From VRUE01 sp963816785 (GTDB taxonomy: Bacteria; Actinomycetota; Thermoleophilia; Solirubrobacterales; 70-9): a DNA stretch of 64,000 nt. The notes below the pieces were generated by a model, which was not told the origin of the DNA, searched no databases, and worked only from the letters and a program-made list of their open reading frames with translations. The stretch's first letter is position 1; each line of letters begins with the position of its first letter. Shown piece by piece: positions 1 to 9,080 of this stretch. A program made the position numbers and the translations under genes. Location of the stretch: the NCBI GenBank assembly GCA_963816785.1, contig CAWFLL010000004.1, positions 1,364,001 through 1,428,000 on the forward strand, in the 5' to 3' direction.

Positions 1-313
1 GGAAGAAGTAGAGCCAGAAGAAGAAGCCCAGAACCACCGCGAACTGGCTGTTCATGTAGACCTGGTTGGCGAAGTCGATGACCCAGTCCGCCTGCATGAA
101 GAACGACTGCAGGCCGGGCTCGAGGAAGGTGTGGGTCGCGCGCTCGACGTCGATGATCTGCTGTCCGTGCGCGAAAGCCGTGGCGCGCTGGCCGTCGGCG
201 AGGCCGCGCACGGTCTCATAGGCGATGTCGACGATGAGCAGCAGGCCGAGCTGCCTGCCGAGGTCGCCCCAGCCTTTGGGCAGCCTCGACCCGATCGCGG
301 AGAGGGCGCGCAT
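1..313 (-). CDS. PAP2-like integral membrane phosphatase, N-terminal part (gene runs off the window)
   Basis: The 104 visible residues start at the first ATG after an in-frame TAA. They hold a hydrophobic stretch near residues 18-30 and a second one at the cut end (VVLGFFFWLYFF). In between is the pattern RGLADGQRA...AHGQQIIDVER, a layout I associate with the N-terminus of AUR1-type PAP2 membrane phosphatases. The catalytic PAP2 motifs would lie outside the window, so the activity cannot be confirmed. The upstream neighbour is an alpha/beta hydrolase on the same strand, 47 bases away. It could be another multi-pass membrane protein. Confidence 0.5.
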   Translation of the reverse strand, partial: MRALSAIGSRLPKGWGDLGRQLGLLLIVDIAYETVRGLADGQRATAFAHGQQIIDVERATHTFLEPGLQSFFMQADWVIDFANQVYMNSQFAVVLGFFFWLYFF

Positions 314-360
314 CCGGCAATTGTAATCCGCCTGTTAAGCGGCGGTATGAGACTCGGATC

Positions 361-1182
361 TCACTCCTCGAGGAAGGCGAGGATGCGCTCGACGACGCTC
401 GGATCCTCGACCCAGGGCCAGTGGCCAAGTCCCTCGAGGCGCTCGAACCGGGCATCGGGGATCGCACGCGAGTAGGCCTCGCCGAACTTCGCCGGTAGGT
501 AGGCATCGCGGTCGCCCCAAAGCACGAGCGTGGGGCACGCCAACCGTCCCAGGTCCTTGCCGGCGTCAACGAGCCGGTCCGGGTCCGCATCGCGATAGAG
601 GGCGAGGACCGCCCGTTTCGTGCCCTTGTCCCAGTAGCGCCAGATCAGATCGATGAACTCAGGCGGCATCGCGCGGCGGTCCCCACGCGCCTGGCGCATG
701 CCCAGAGCCATCCCGGCCCGGGTGCTGGTCGCGTTGGCGAGCTCGCCGAGCGGGCGCCGGCGCCAGATCTGGGCGACCCAGTGCCAGCGGTACCCGGGCA
801 GGAGTGGAACCGCATTGGCGATCACGAGCCGCTCGACCGGCTCCGGCCGCCGCTGCGCATCGATCAGGGCCAGCACGCCCCAGTCGTGGACGAGGACCTT
901 GCGCTCCCGCACCCCGAGCTCGCCCAGACAGCGCTCGAGGAAGGCGGAAAGGCCGTGCATCGAGTAGTCGAAGCGACGCGGGTCGGGGCGGTCGGAGCGG
1001 CCCCAGCCCGGCATGTCGATCGCGATCGCCGGGGCGCCGGAGCGTTCCATGAAGGGCACCCATTCCCCGCCATGGGTCGGGTTCCCGTGGTAGTAGACGG
1101 TCGGCGTCCCCTCCCCGGGCACCCGCCGGTAGAAGACCCTGACGCCGTCCACCACCAGCTCCGCCTCCTCGATCACGGCCAT
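361..1182 (-). CDS. Alpha/beta hydrolase, haloalkane dehalogenase/epoxide hydrolase type
   Basis: A 273-residue alpha/beta-hydrolase. The oxyanion motif HG is at 32-33 (YYHGNPTHGG), followed by DMPGWGRSDRP near 56-66. The nucleophile elbow reads VHDWG with Asp100 where esterases carry Ser, as in haloalkane dehalogenases and epoxide hydrolases. A second acid is likely Asp226 (WGDRDAYLP) and the catalytic His is His254 (LGHW). Substrate cannot be told from sequence. The start is the ATG at 1182, because the protein begins just before the first beta strand; the reading frame stays open much further upstream, but that part is antisense to nth. Its start codon overlaps the start codon of the divergent nth gene. 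Confidence 0.85.
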   Translation of the reverse strand: MAVIEEAELVVDGVRVFYRRVPGEGTPTVYYHGNPTHGGEWVPFMERSGAPAIAIDMPGWGRSDRPDPRRFDYSMHGLSAFLERCLGELGVRERKVLVHDWGVLALIDAQRRPEPVERLVIANAVPLLPGYRWHWVAQIWRRRPLGELANATSTRAGMALGMRQARGDRRAMPPEFIDLIWRYWDKGTKRAVLALYRDADPDRLVDAGKDLGRLACPTLVLWGDRDAYLPAKFGEAYSRAIPDARFERLEGLGHWPWVEDPSVVERILAFLEE

Positions 1183-1915
1183 GGCCGCAGCATATGACGG
1201 GGCGAATAGGGTCCGGGCCGTGGACTGGAACCGACCGCAGAAGCGGCGGGTGCGGGCGATCCGCGACCGCCTGCGCGAGATATACGGGAGGCCGGTCAAC
1301 AAGCCCCACGGGCACCCGATCGCCGAGCTGATCAAGACCGTCCTCTCCCAGCACACCAGCGACCGCAACCGCGACCGCGCCTTCGCCGCCCTGCGCGAGC
1401 GCTTTCCGACCTGGGAGCAGGTCCGCGACGCGCCGGTCAACGAGGTCGAGGAGGCGATCCGCACCGGCGGCCTCGGCAAGCAGAAGGCGCCGCGCATCCA
1501 GCAGATACTCGAGCGCCTCGGCGACCCGCCCGACCTCGACTGGACGGCTACGGCGCCACGGGAGGAGTCGATGAAGTTCCTGCTCTCGCTTCCGGGCGTC
1601 GGCCGCAAAACCGCCGCCTGCGTCCTGATCTTCAGCTGGGGGATCCCGGAGTTCCCGGTCGACGTCCACGTCCACCGGGTGGGCGGACGGCTCGGCCTCG
1701 TCCCGCCCAACGCATCCTTCGAGCGGGCCCACGACGAGATGCTGGCGGTGGTCGATCCTGAGGACGCCTACGAGCTACACATGAACCTGATCCGGCATGG
1801 GCGGGAGGTCTGCCGGCCCACCCCGCGCTGCGGCGAGTGCCGGCTGCGCCGGATGTGCCCCTGGTACCGCGCAACGAGCGCGAAGGGGGCGAGCAAGATC
1901 TCCGGTGACGATTAG
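1181..1915 (+). CDS. nth: Endonuclease III-like DNA glycosylase/AP lyase
   Basis: A 244-residue member of the HhH-GPD family, which removes oxidised pyrimidines and cleaves abasic sites in base-excision repair. The helix-hairpin-helix is LPGVGRKTA at 137-145, with the lyase lysine at 143. The catalytic Asp161 is in PVDVHVHRV. Cysteines 211, 217, 220 and 226 form the C-terminal 4Fe-4S cluster, but the spacing is C-X5-C-X2-C-X5-C rather than the X6 first gap of E. coli Nth. The ATG at 1181 overlaps the divergent hydrolase start within GGCCATGGCC; a GTG at 1220 is an alternative start. The catalytic residues are intact. Confidence 0.9.
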   Translation: MAAAYDGANRVRAVDWNRPQKRRVRAIRDRLREIYGRPVNKPHGHPIAELIKTVLSQHTSDRNRDRAFAALRERFPTWEQVRDAPVNEVEEAIRTGGLGKQKAPRIQQILERLGDPPDLDWTATAPREESMKFLLSLPGVGRKTAACVLIFSWGIPEFPVDVHVHRVGGRLGLVPPNASFERAHDEMLAVVDPEDAYELHMNLIRHGREVCRPTPRCGECRLRRMCPWYRATSAKGASKISGDD

Positions 1916-1987
1916 TGCGAGCCCCTGCCGCGCGAAGCGTGATTCTGCGACGGTAGTATCTCCGCCGCTTCAGCTTCAGCCCAATCC

Positions 1988-2407
1988 ATGAGCAAACGAA
2001 CCTTCATCGTCTTCGGCCTCCTGGTCCTCGTCCTCGCGGTCCTGATCCCGTGGCTGGTCTTCCGCGCCGACGGCGACGCGGGGCGGGGCCCGGAGGAAGT
2101 CTCGGCCGAGCTGAAGTCCGGGCAGAGCCTCTTCGAGACGAACTGCGGGACCTGCCACACGCTCTACTCGGCGGGCACCGACGGCAACTTCGGGCCGGAC
2201 CTGGACGAACTGCTGGCCGCGACGGGGCCGCCAACCGGCCCCTCCGCCGAGAAGACGATCGAGGCGACCGAAGGCCGGGTCCTCAACGCGATCGAAGAAG
2301 GCGTCGACAGCAGCACGACGCCGGGGCGGATGCCGGGAGGCATCCTCTCCGGCGAACAGGCCGAAGAGGTCGCCGAATTCGTCGCCAACACCGCCGGCCG
2401 CGGCTGA
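1988..2407 (+). CDS. Membrane-anchored class I cytochrome c
   Basis: A 139-residue protein with an uncleaved N-terminal membrane anchor (residues 5-25), a short linker, and one haem-binding CGTCH at 53-57. The likely axial ligand is Met115 in GRMPGG. The size and single haem fit a small electron-carrier domain facing outside the membrane. No respiratory complex or cytochrome c maturation gene lies nearby, so its partner is unknown. There is no obvious Shine-Dalgarno before the ATG; a TAGTAT hexamer lies at 1952-1957, roughly 30 bases upstream. Confidence 0.85.
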   Translation: MSKRTFIVFGLLVLVLAVLIPWLVFRADGDAGRGPEEVSAELKSGQSLFETNCGTCHTLYSAGTDGNFGPDLDELLAATGPPTGPSAEKTIEATEGRVLNAIEEGVDSSTTPGRMPGGILSGEQAEEVAEFVANTAGRG

Positions 2408-2470
2408 GCGCCGAGCGGGCCGAAGAGCCGCGAAGCACGCGACCCTCCGGCCCGTCGGGGCATCAACTCG

Positions 2471-3724
2471 CTAGTCGTCGAACCGCAGGGCGCTGAACAC
2501 GCCTGCGTGATCCGAGTTCCAGAACCCGTTGACCGGCGTCAGGCCCGTCACCGACGAGCTCTTCAGGGTGATCAGGTCCGGGTTGCGGGTGAGGATGTGG
2601 TCGACCTGGTGGTCGAAGTCGGCGATGCTGCCGCCGGCGCCGACCGCCAACAGCGGGGAGTCGAGGCAGCAGCTCAACGGGTTGTTGGTGCTGCGCTCCA
2701 CCATCCCGGCTGCGAGCAGGTCGTTGTAGGCCAGGCTGTCACCCGGCCCGGGGGTCGTGTCGTCGTCCGAGTTCAGATCGCCGAGCAGCACCACCGGAAG
2801 CGTGCTCGTGGCCGGCCCGCCCGGAGCGACCAACTCGTTGGCCTGCGCCTGGCGGATCAGCGGCTGGAACGCCTCCAGATGCGTGTTCACGAACCGGAAC
2901 GGGCCGCTGCCGCGAACCTTGGCGTCGGTCGCCGTCCAGCCCCTCGCGATCGGCAGCAATTGGTTGAGGATCGGGAGTTCCAGCAGGGTGTTGAAGTTGT
3001 CGCCCTGCTCGTTCCAGGTGTGCACGCCGGCCCCGTTGCGGGCGAGGATCACGTCCCGCATCGTCAGATGGCCGATCAGCTCAGCGTTCGAGAAGCCGGG
3101 CAGCGGCCCATCGCCGGCGATTTCGTTCGCGTCGGCAGGGGCTTCGAGGTCGAACTCCTGCTGCACTTCGACGACCCTGTACTCCGGTGCCAGGCCCCTT
3201 GTTCAGCCGGTGAGGAGCAGTTCCAGGTAGTCGTAGTTCACCGGCGTCGCGGCAGCCGACAACGGCGTCGTCTGCCACAGCGCAACCTCCTGCAGGCCGA
3301 CCAGGTCCGGCCTGGTCCGCAGGATCTCGTTCGCGAGGCCCTTTGCACGGGTCGGGAAGTCGTTGGCGACGACCTCGCGCAGAATCTTGCCGTTCGCAGC
3401 TGCCAGGGCTTCCGGGGTGGTCGCTTCGACCGCCGGCGTCAGATCGGCGCCGAGGTAGAGGTTGCGGGTCATCACGTTGACCTCTGATCCCTTGTGGTGG
3501 CCGTGGTCGTGACCCTTTCCATGGTGGCCGTGGTCGTGACCCTTGCGGTGATGACCGTGGTCGTGACCCTTTCCATGGTGGCCATGGTCGTGGCCCTTGC
3601 CTTGGTCACCGTGGCCGTGATTGCCTCCGGCCGCAGCAGCTGCCGGAAGCATCATCGCCAGGGCCAGCGCAGCGGCGATCGCCAGCAGCGGCAGGCGCCG
3701 TGTAAGTGCGTGAACGTTGCTCAA
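2471..3724 (-). CDS. Secreted His-rich endonuclease/exonuclease/phosphatase-family protein, interrupted by an in-frame TGA
   Basis: One reading frame of 418 codons holds a signal peptide (about residues 1-32), a His-rich repeat segment (about 34-78), and a DNase I-like fold split by TGA at 3203-3205. Before the stop are VMTRNLYLGAD and the metal-binding Glu in VGLQEVALWQ. After it come VNTHLEAF, LLGDLNSDDD and the catalytic pair NSDHAGV. Both halves are in the same frame, so one substitution (for example CGA or TGG to TGA) explains the break. The start is TTG at 3724, set by GAGGAG a few bases upstream. An ATG at 3166 could start a separate C-terminal piece, but it would lack the catalytic Glu. 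Substrate (nucleic acid, phospholipid or other phosphodiester) is not determinable. Confidence 0.7.
3501..3608 (-). repeat. Four tandem 27-bp repeats encoding GKGHDHGHH
   Basis: The sequence repeats with exact 27-base spacing four times inside the nuclease gene. Each unit encodes a nine-residue His/Asp/Gly/Lys block, and a partial unit follows. Units 1 and 3 are identical. His-X-His spacing like this commonly binds zinc, copper or nickel, so metal capture or delivery to the nuclease domain is the likely role (inference). Confidence 0.85.
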
Positions 3725-3882
3725 GTGCTCCTCCTCGTCGGCGACCCATGCAGGGCCGTTTCGTTGAGGCGCTTCCCCGAGAGTCGCTTAACCCTTGTCC
3801 CTTGACTCCCCCTGTGCCGCTAATGCGAAACCCACTATAGGTGGGAAAGGTTCGGTGGCAAGGCGAAGGGGCTTGCGCGAGA

Positions 3883-3911
3883 TTGAGAATCTGCCATACT
3901 CAGACTTAGAT
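3883..3911 (+). promoter_or_regulatory. Putative sigma-70 type promoter of the dnaK operon
   Basis: TTGAGA (3883-3888) and TTAGAT (3906-3911) are separated by exactly 17 bases and lie 65 bases before the chosen dnaK start. The half-sites TTGAG and ACTCA within this element resemble the two arms of the HspR-binding HAIR element, but the inner spacing is two bases longer than the consensus. HspR autoregulation is therefore only suggested. Confidence 0.4.
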
Positions 3912-3975
3912 TTTCAGAGTCCACCCAGTGGACCAAGCGCCAGTCAAGACAAAACCCCTGGAGGTACGCGAAAAA

Positions 3976-5877
3976 GTGGGCAAGACGATCGGGATCGACC
4001 TCGGAACGACCAACTCCTGCGTCGCCGTGATGGAGGGCGGCGAGCCGACCGTCCTCGAGAATGCCGAGGGGGGCCGCACGACGCCCTCTGTGGTCGCCTT
4101 CACCGACTCCGGCGACCGCCTCGTCGGCACCGTCGCCAAACGCCAGGCGGTGATGAACCCGGAGAACACGATCTTCTCGATCAAGCGGTTCATGGGCCGC
4201 AAGGAGGCGGAGGTCAAAGAGGAGGAGACGATCGTCCCCTACAAGGTCGTCGCCGGCCCCAACGGCGACGTCCGGGTCGAGGTCCGCGGCAAGCAGTACA
4301 GCCCGCCGGAGATCAGCGCGATGATCCTGCAGAAGCTGAAGGCCGACGCCGAAGCGAAGCTCGGAGAATCGGTCGACAGCGCGGTGATCACCGTCCCCGC
4401 CTACTTCAACGACGACCAGCGCCAGGCGACCAAGGACGCCGGCAAAATCGCCGGCCTGGACGTGAAGCGGATCATCAACGAGCCGACCGCGGCCTCCCTC
4501 GCCTACGGGCTGGAGAAAGAGTCGGCAGACCACACGATCCTCGTCTTCGACCTCGGCGGCGGAACCTTCGACGTCTCGGTGCTTGAAATCGGCGACGGCG
4601 TCTTCGAGGTGAAGGCGACCGCCGGCGACAATCACCTCGGGGGCGACAACTGGGACAAGGCGATCGTCGAGTGGCTGGTCGCCGAGTTCAAACGCGATCA
4701 GGGCGTCGATCTCGCCGCCGACAAGAACTCCCTGCAGCGCCTCTACGAGGCCGCGGAGAAGGCGAAGATCGAGCTCTCCTCGGCGCAGGAGACGCAGATC
4801 AACCTCCCGTTCATCACTGCGGTCGAGGGCCAGCCGAAGCACCTCGACATGAAACTCAGCCGCTCGAAGCTGAACGAGCTGACCGCGGACCTGCTGGAGC
4901 GGATCGTCGGCCCGGTCAAACGGGCCCTCGACGACGCCGAGGCCGAGATCGACCACGTCGTCCTGGTCGGCGGGATGACCCGGATGCCGGCCGTGCGCGA
5001 CCGGGTCAAGGAGCTGACCGGCAAAGACCCCCACCAGGGCGTCAACCCCGATGAGGTGGTCGCGGTCGGCGCCGCGATCCAGGCCGGTGTCCTGGCGGGC
5101 GACGTCAAGGACGTGCTGCTGCTAGACGTCACCCCGCTCACGCTCGGCATCGAGACCAAAGGCGGCGTGATGACGAAGCTGATCGAGCGCAATACGACGA
5201 TCCCGACGAAGAAGTCGGAGATCTTCTCGACCGCCGACGACAACCAGCCGTCGGTGGAGATCCACGTCCTCCAGGGCGAGCGCGAGATGGCAAGCGGCAA
5301 CAAGAGCCTCGGCAAGTTCCAGCTGACCGGGATCCCGCCGGCACCGCGCGGCCTGCCGCAGATCGAGGTCACCTTCGACATCGACGCCAACGGGATCCTC
5401 CATGTCACCGCCAAGGACCTGGGGACCGGCAAAGAGCAGAAAATCGAGATCAAATCCGGGTCGGGCCTCTCCGAGGAGGAGATCCAGAGCATGGTCTCCG
5501 ACGCCGAGGCCCACGCCGAGGAGGACCGCAAGCAGCGCGAGCTGGCGGAAACCCGCAACCTCGCCGAGAACGCGGCCTACCAGTCCGAGAAACAGCTCGA
5601 GGAGCTGGGCGACAAAGTCGACGCCTCGGCCAAGGAGGAGATCGAGGGCGCGATCAAAGAGGTGCGAGAGTCGCTGGGCTCCGAAAGCCCAGAGGAGATC
5701 AACTCGAAGACCGAAGCGCTGACCGCGGCCTTCCAGAAAGTCTCCGAGCAGATCTACGCCGCCGCCCAGGAGGAGGCCGCCGCCTCTGGCGACGGCGCCT
5801 CCGCCGACGGCGCCTCCGCCGACGACGAGGAGGAGGTCGTCGACGCCGAGGTGGTCGACGACGGCGAGGAGAAATGA
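3976..5877 (+). CDS. dnaK: Hsp70 chaperone DnaK
   Basis: A 633-residue Hsp70. The ATPase domain shows GIDLGTTNS near the N-terminus, VPAYFNDDQRQATKDAG, EPTAASLAYG, the phosphate-2 loop DLGGGTFDVS and VGGMTRMP. The substrate-binding domain and helical lid follow, ending in an acidic DAEVVDDGEE tail typical of bacterial DnaK. The start is the GTG at 3976, preceded by GGAGG; the in-frame GTG at 3928 would lie almost on the predicted transcription start and would add 16 non-conserved residues. First gene of dnaK-grpE-dnaJ-hspR; it folds client proteins with DnaJ and GrpE. Confidence 0.97.
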   Translation: MGKTIGIDLGTTNSCVAVMEGGEPTVLENAEGGRTTPSVVAFTDSGDRLVGTVAKRQAVMNPENTIFSIKRFMGRKEAEVKEEETIVPYKVVAGPNGDVRVEVRGKQYSPPEISAMILQKLKADAEAKLGESVDSAVITVPAYFNDDQRQATKDAGKIAGLDVKRIINEPTAASLAYGLEKESADHTILVFDLGGGTFDVSVLEIGDGVFEVKATAGDNHLGGDNWDKAIVEWLVAEFKRDQGVDLAADKNSLQRLYEAAEKAKIELSSAQETQINLPFITAVEGQPKHLDMKLSRSKLNELTADLLERIVGPVKRALDDAEAEIDHVVLVGGMTRMPAVRDRVKELTGKDPHQGVNPDEVVAVGAAIQAGVLAGDVKDVLLLDVTPLTLGIETKGGVMTKLIERNTTIPTKKSEIFSTADDNQPSVEIHVLQGEREMASGNKSLGKFQLTGIPPAPRGLPQIEVTFDIDANGILHVTAKDLGTGKEQKIEIKSGSGLSEEEIQSMVSDAEAHAEEDRKQRELAETRNLAENAAYQSEKQLEELGDKVDASAKEEIEGAIKEVRESLGSESPEEINSKTEALTAAFQKVSEQIYAAAQEEAAASGDGASADGASADDEEEVVDAEVVDDGEEK

Positions 5878-5893
5878 GGTTGCCTCAGGACGG

Positions 5894-6496
5894 GTGGTTC
5901 CACCGACCGCGGGTCCTGTCGCGGGGAGGACGACGCGGGCGGGAGCGAGCCCTCCCCGCACGACACGCGGAACACCGTCAGAGGCGCCCTCAGCTGACAC
6001 CGGCGGCGATCAGAGCGCCCAGATCGAGAAGGACCTGGATGCGCTGCTCGCCGACACGCAGCGGGAGCGGGATGAGTATCTGGACCTGGCGAAGCGGACG
6101 AAGGCGGATTTCGAGAACTTCCGCAAGCGGATGGTCGCAGAGGCCCAGGCCGCCAACGCCCGCGGCAAGGCGGACCTGATCCGCGAGGTGGTCCCCGTGC
6201 TCGATGACCTCGAGCGCGCGTTGCAGGCCGCGGGGCTAGACCCGGAGGGCGACTCGCCCGACGGGCTCGCCCACGGTGTCCTGCTCGTCTTCCGCAGCCT
6301 GCGGGAGGCGCTGGCGCGGAACGGTGTCGAGCCCGTCGATCCGGAGGGAGAGGCGTTCGACCCCCAGCTTCACGAGGCAATCTCGACCCAGCCAACTCCC
6401 GACGCCGAGCCGGGCACCGTTATCGAGGTAGTGCAGAAGGGATACCGCCTCGGCGAGCAGCTGGTCCGGCCCGCCCGCGTCGTGGTGGCGGAGTGA
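5894..6496 (+). CDS. grpE: Nucleotide exchange factor GrpE
   Basis: Releases ADP from DnaK. The body from about residue 40 is a clear GrpE: a long helix (IEKDLDALLADTQRERDEY), the hallmark KRTKADFENFRKRM, then PVLDDLERAL and the C-terminal VVQKGYRLGEQLVRPARVVV. The first 38 residues from GTG 5894 are Pro/Arg/Thr-rich rather than acidic as usual. The alternative frame over 5920-5985 reads as an acidic stretch (GEDDAGGSEPSPHD), so a single-base indel near 5985 and a start at the ATG overlapping the dnaK stop (5874) are possible. Co-transcribed with dnaK and dnaJ. Confidence 0.9.
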   Translation: MVPPTAGPVAGRTTRAGASPPRTTRGTPSEAPSADTGGDQSAQIEKDLDALLADTQRERDEYLDLAKRTKADFENFRKRMVAEAQAANARGKADLIREVVPVLDDLERALQAAGLDPEGDSPDGLAHGVLLVFRSLREALARNGVEPVDPEGEAFDPQLHEAISTQPTPDAEPGTVIEVVQKGYRLGEQLVRPARVVVAE

Positions 6497-6505
6497 GGAG
6501 GCTCG

Positions 6506-7619
6506 TTGGCTGAGGATCTCTACAAGGTTCTGGGCGTCTCCAAGAAGGCCTCGGACGAGGAGATAAAGAAGGCGTACCGCAAGCTTGCGCGCCAGTACCA
6601 CCCCGATCGCAATCCCGACGACCCGAAGGCCGAGGAGCGGTTCAAGGAGGTGCAGGGCGCCTACGACACCCTGTCCGACCCCGAGAAGCGCAAGGAGTAC
6701 GACTCGGGCGGGATGTTCGGCGGCTTCGGTCCCCGTCCTGGTGGGGCGGGAGCGGGCCCGTTCGGCGCCGGCGCCGGCGGCTGGCTTCGGCTCCGACCTC
6801 GGCGACATCTTCTCGAACATCTTCAGCCGCGGCGGCGGCCGGCCCGGGCCACAGCAGCCGCGCGGGCGCGATCTCGAAACCGAAACCCTGCTCAGCTTCG
6901 ACCAGGCGATCAACGGCGCCCAGGTCAGCGTCACCGTGCCGAAGCAGGAACGCTGCCCGACCTGTCACGGCAGTGGCGCCAAACCGGGGACCAGCCCCAT
7001 CACCTGCCCGCGCTGCGAAGGGCGCGGCATCGACTCCCAGAGCCAGGGCTTCTTCTCGATCAGCCAGCCGTGCCCGCAGTGTGGCGGCGCCGGCCAGATC
7101 ATCGAGGACCCCTGCCCGACCTGCGGCGGCTCGGGGCTGACCCAGCAGACGAAGCGCTACAAGGTGAACATCCCGGCCGGGGTCCGGGATGGAACCCGGA
7201 TCCGGCTCGCCGGCAAGGGCGAGGCGGGCCCACGCGGAGGACAGCCCGGCGACCTCTACGTCGTCACCAGGGTCACCCCCTCACCGGTCTTCGAGCGGCT
7301 CGACGACGGCAACCTCGAGGTGACGGTGCCGATCACCGTCGCCGAGGCCCTGCAGGGGGCGACGATCGAGGTGCCGACGCTCGACGGGACCAAGAAAATC
7401 AAGATCCCGCAGGGGACCCGCCACGGGACGATCCAGCGCCTGCGCGGCGAGGGCGCGCCGAGGCGAGGCGGGAAGGGCGGCGGCGACATCCGCTACCGGC
7501 TCGAGATCGAGATGCCGCAGAAGCTGAGCAAGGAGCAGCGGGAGGCGGTCGAGAAGCTGGCGGAGACGCTGAACGGCGATGACCCGCGGGCCGAGCTGCT
7601 GCGGGAGGCGGGAAGATGA
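6506..7619 (+). CDS. dnaJ: Chaperone DnaJ (frameshifted near 6782)
   Basis: Hsp40 partner of DnaK. The J domain (DLYKVLGVSKKAS, then YHPDRNPDD with the HPD triad) is read from the TTG at 6506, which follows GAGGAGG. A Gly/Phe-rich linker follows, and near 6782 an apparent extra base in GGCGGCTGGCTTC shifts the frame. The next frame continues with GSDLGDIFSNIF, four zinc-binding CxxCxGxG repeats (CPTCHGSG, CPRCEGRG, CPQCGGAG, CPTCGGSG) and both C-terminal substrate domains to the TGA at 7619. A broken sole DnaJ is unlikely in a living cell, so this is probably a sequence error. Its end overlaps hspR. Confidence 0.9.
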
Positions 7620-7978
7620 GCAACGGCAGCGACGGGCGACGGGCGACGAGACGCGTCGAAGCAACAATCGATGCGGAGCGGGGCGTGTTCATGATCTCGG
7701 TTGCCGCCGAGCTCGCGCAGATGCACCCCCAGACCCTGCGGATGTACGAGGCCAGGGGCCTGATCGAGCCGAAACGCTCGCCGAAAAACACCCGCCTCTA
7801 CTCCCGCCGGGACGTCGAGCGGCTGCGCTGGATCCAGCGGATGACCACCAAGCAGGGCCTCAACCTGGCCGGGGTGGAGACCGTCCTCGAACTCGAAAAG
7901 AAGGTGGAGAGGATGAAGTCGGAACTGGAGCGGGCGCGCAAGCGGACGGCCGAACTGGAACGCCAGGCCGGGCTCTAG
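7616..7978 (+). CDS. hspR: MerR-family heat-shock repressor HspR
   Basis: A 120-residue MerR-like regulator with the N-terminal winged helix: FMISVAAELAQMHPQTLRMYE, then GLIEPKRSPKNTRLYSRRDVERLRWI. A C-terminal coiled coil follows (about residues 78-118: VLELEKKVERMKSELERARK). Being the last gene of the dnaK operon is the standard position for HspR, which in actinobacteria represses this operon and clpB, using DnaK as co-repressor. The ATG overlaps the dnaJ stop in an ATGA junction. I found no perfect HAIR operator upstream of dnaK or clpB. Confidence 0.92.
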   Translation: MSNGSDGRRATRRVEATIDAERGVFMISVAAELAQMHPQTLRMYEARGLIEPKRSPKNTRLYSRRDVERLRWIQRMTTKQGLNLAGVETVLELEKKVERMKSELERARKRTAELERQAGL

Positions 7979-8057
7979 GAGCGCTCCTCCTGCCGAGTCA
8001 CAGCGCTCGCTATACATCCGATTGAGACTGAAGGCAATCCAGCGCGAAGGGACTCCG

Positions 8058-9080
8058 ATGCAGGCAACTTCCCGCGACAACAACATCGAGGTGGAGGGGC
8101 TGAGCCGAAAGTTCAAGAATGGCCCCCTCGCGGTCGCCGGCATCGACCTCCGGGTCGACCCGGGTGAGATCTACGGCTTCCTCGGGCCGAACGGGGCCGG
8201 CAAGTCGACGACGGTCCACATGCTGACCACGCTGCTGCCGCCCACCGGCGGCGGCGCTCGCGTCGCCGGCCACGACGTCGTCCGCGAAGGCCCCGCGGTT
8301 CGGGCAGCGATCGGTGCGGCGCTCCAGGAAGCGGCGCTCGATCCCCACCTGACCGGGCGCGAGCACATGCGGCTGCAGACGGCGCTGCATGGCCTTCCCC
8401 GCGAGGAGCGAGTCGCTCGCGGAGACGCGCTGATCGGCCGCGTCGGCCTCTCCGACGCGGCCGACCGCAAGGTCGGCGACTACTCGGGCGGGATGAAACG
8501 ACGGCTCGACCTCGCCCTCGCCCTGGTCCACGGGCCGCGGGTCCTGTTCCTCGACGAGCCGACCACCGGGCTCGACCCGCAGAGCCGCGCGGCGCTCTGG
8601 GACGAGGTGGCCCGGCTCGCCGGCGAGGAGGGGGTCACCGTCTTCCTCACGACCCAGTACCTGGAGGAGGCCGACCAGCTCGCCGACCGAGTCGGGATCA
8701 TCGATGACGGAAAGATCGTCGCCGAGGGGACGCCCGCGGCGCTGAAGGCCGAGATCGGCCGGCCGTGCCTCGAGGTCGTCCCCAGCGACCCGGCCCAGGG
8801 CGACCAGGTCCTCGCCGTGCTGGAGCGCTTCGGCGAGCGCGTGCCGGCGTCGCGGGATGCCGTCGCCGTGCGCTTCTCGGAGGGGGTCGAGGCGCTGACC
8901 GACGTCGTGCGGGCGCTCGACGCCGAGAACCTGCGGGTCGCCGACATCGACCTCCACGCCCCGAGCCTCGACGACGTCTTCCTCGAGAAGACCGGCCGCC
9001 ATCTCGAGGGCGCGGGGGATGCCGGCGGCGCCGAGATGCCGACCGAGGAACGGATCCGGCTCGAGGGAGCGCCAGCGTGA
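8058..9080 (+). CDS. ABC transporter ATP-binding protein, daunorubicin-resistance (DrrA) type
   Basis: A 340-residue ATPase: Walker A GPNGAGKST, Q-loop region AALQEAALDPHLTG, signature YSGGMKRRLDLA, Walker B VLFLDEPTTGLDP, and the switch His replaced by Gln in FLTTQYLEEADQLADR. The last 100 residues form the DrrA-type C-terminal extension. The start at ATG 8058 follows AAGGGA; TATACA at 8011-8016 could be the -10 element. It overlaps the following permease by 4 bases (GTGA), and together with the two permeases should form a heteromeric exporter of hydrophobic compounds or drugs. Substrate is unknown. Confidence 0.92.
   Translation: MQATSRDNNIEVEGLSRKFKNGPLAVAGIDLRVDPGEIYGFLGPNGAGKSTTVHMLTTLLPPTGGGARVAGHDVVREGPAVRAAIGAALQEAALDPHLTGREHMRLQTALHGLPREERVARGDALIGRVGLSDAADRKVGDYSGGMKRRLDLALALVHGPRVLFLDEPTTGLDPQSRAALWDEVARLAGEEGVTVFLTTQYLEEADQLADRVGIIDDGKIVAEGTPAALKAEIGRPCLEVVPSDPAQGDQVLAVLERFGERVPASRDAVAVRFSEGVEALTDVVRALDAENLRVADIDLHAPSLDDVFLEKTGRHLEGAGDAGGAEMPTEERIRLEGAPA

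Noticed and set aside
3501..3608. Regular 27-base repeats considered as a CRISPR array
   Set aside because: The units are contiguous with no spacers and encode a His-rich peptide repeat in frame.
3883..3903. A perfect HspR HAIR operator upstream of dnaK
   Set aside because: Half-sites TTGAG and ACTCA are present, but spacing is two bases too long and each arm has a mismatch.
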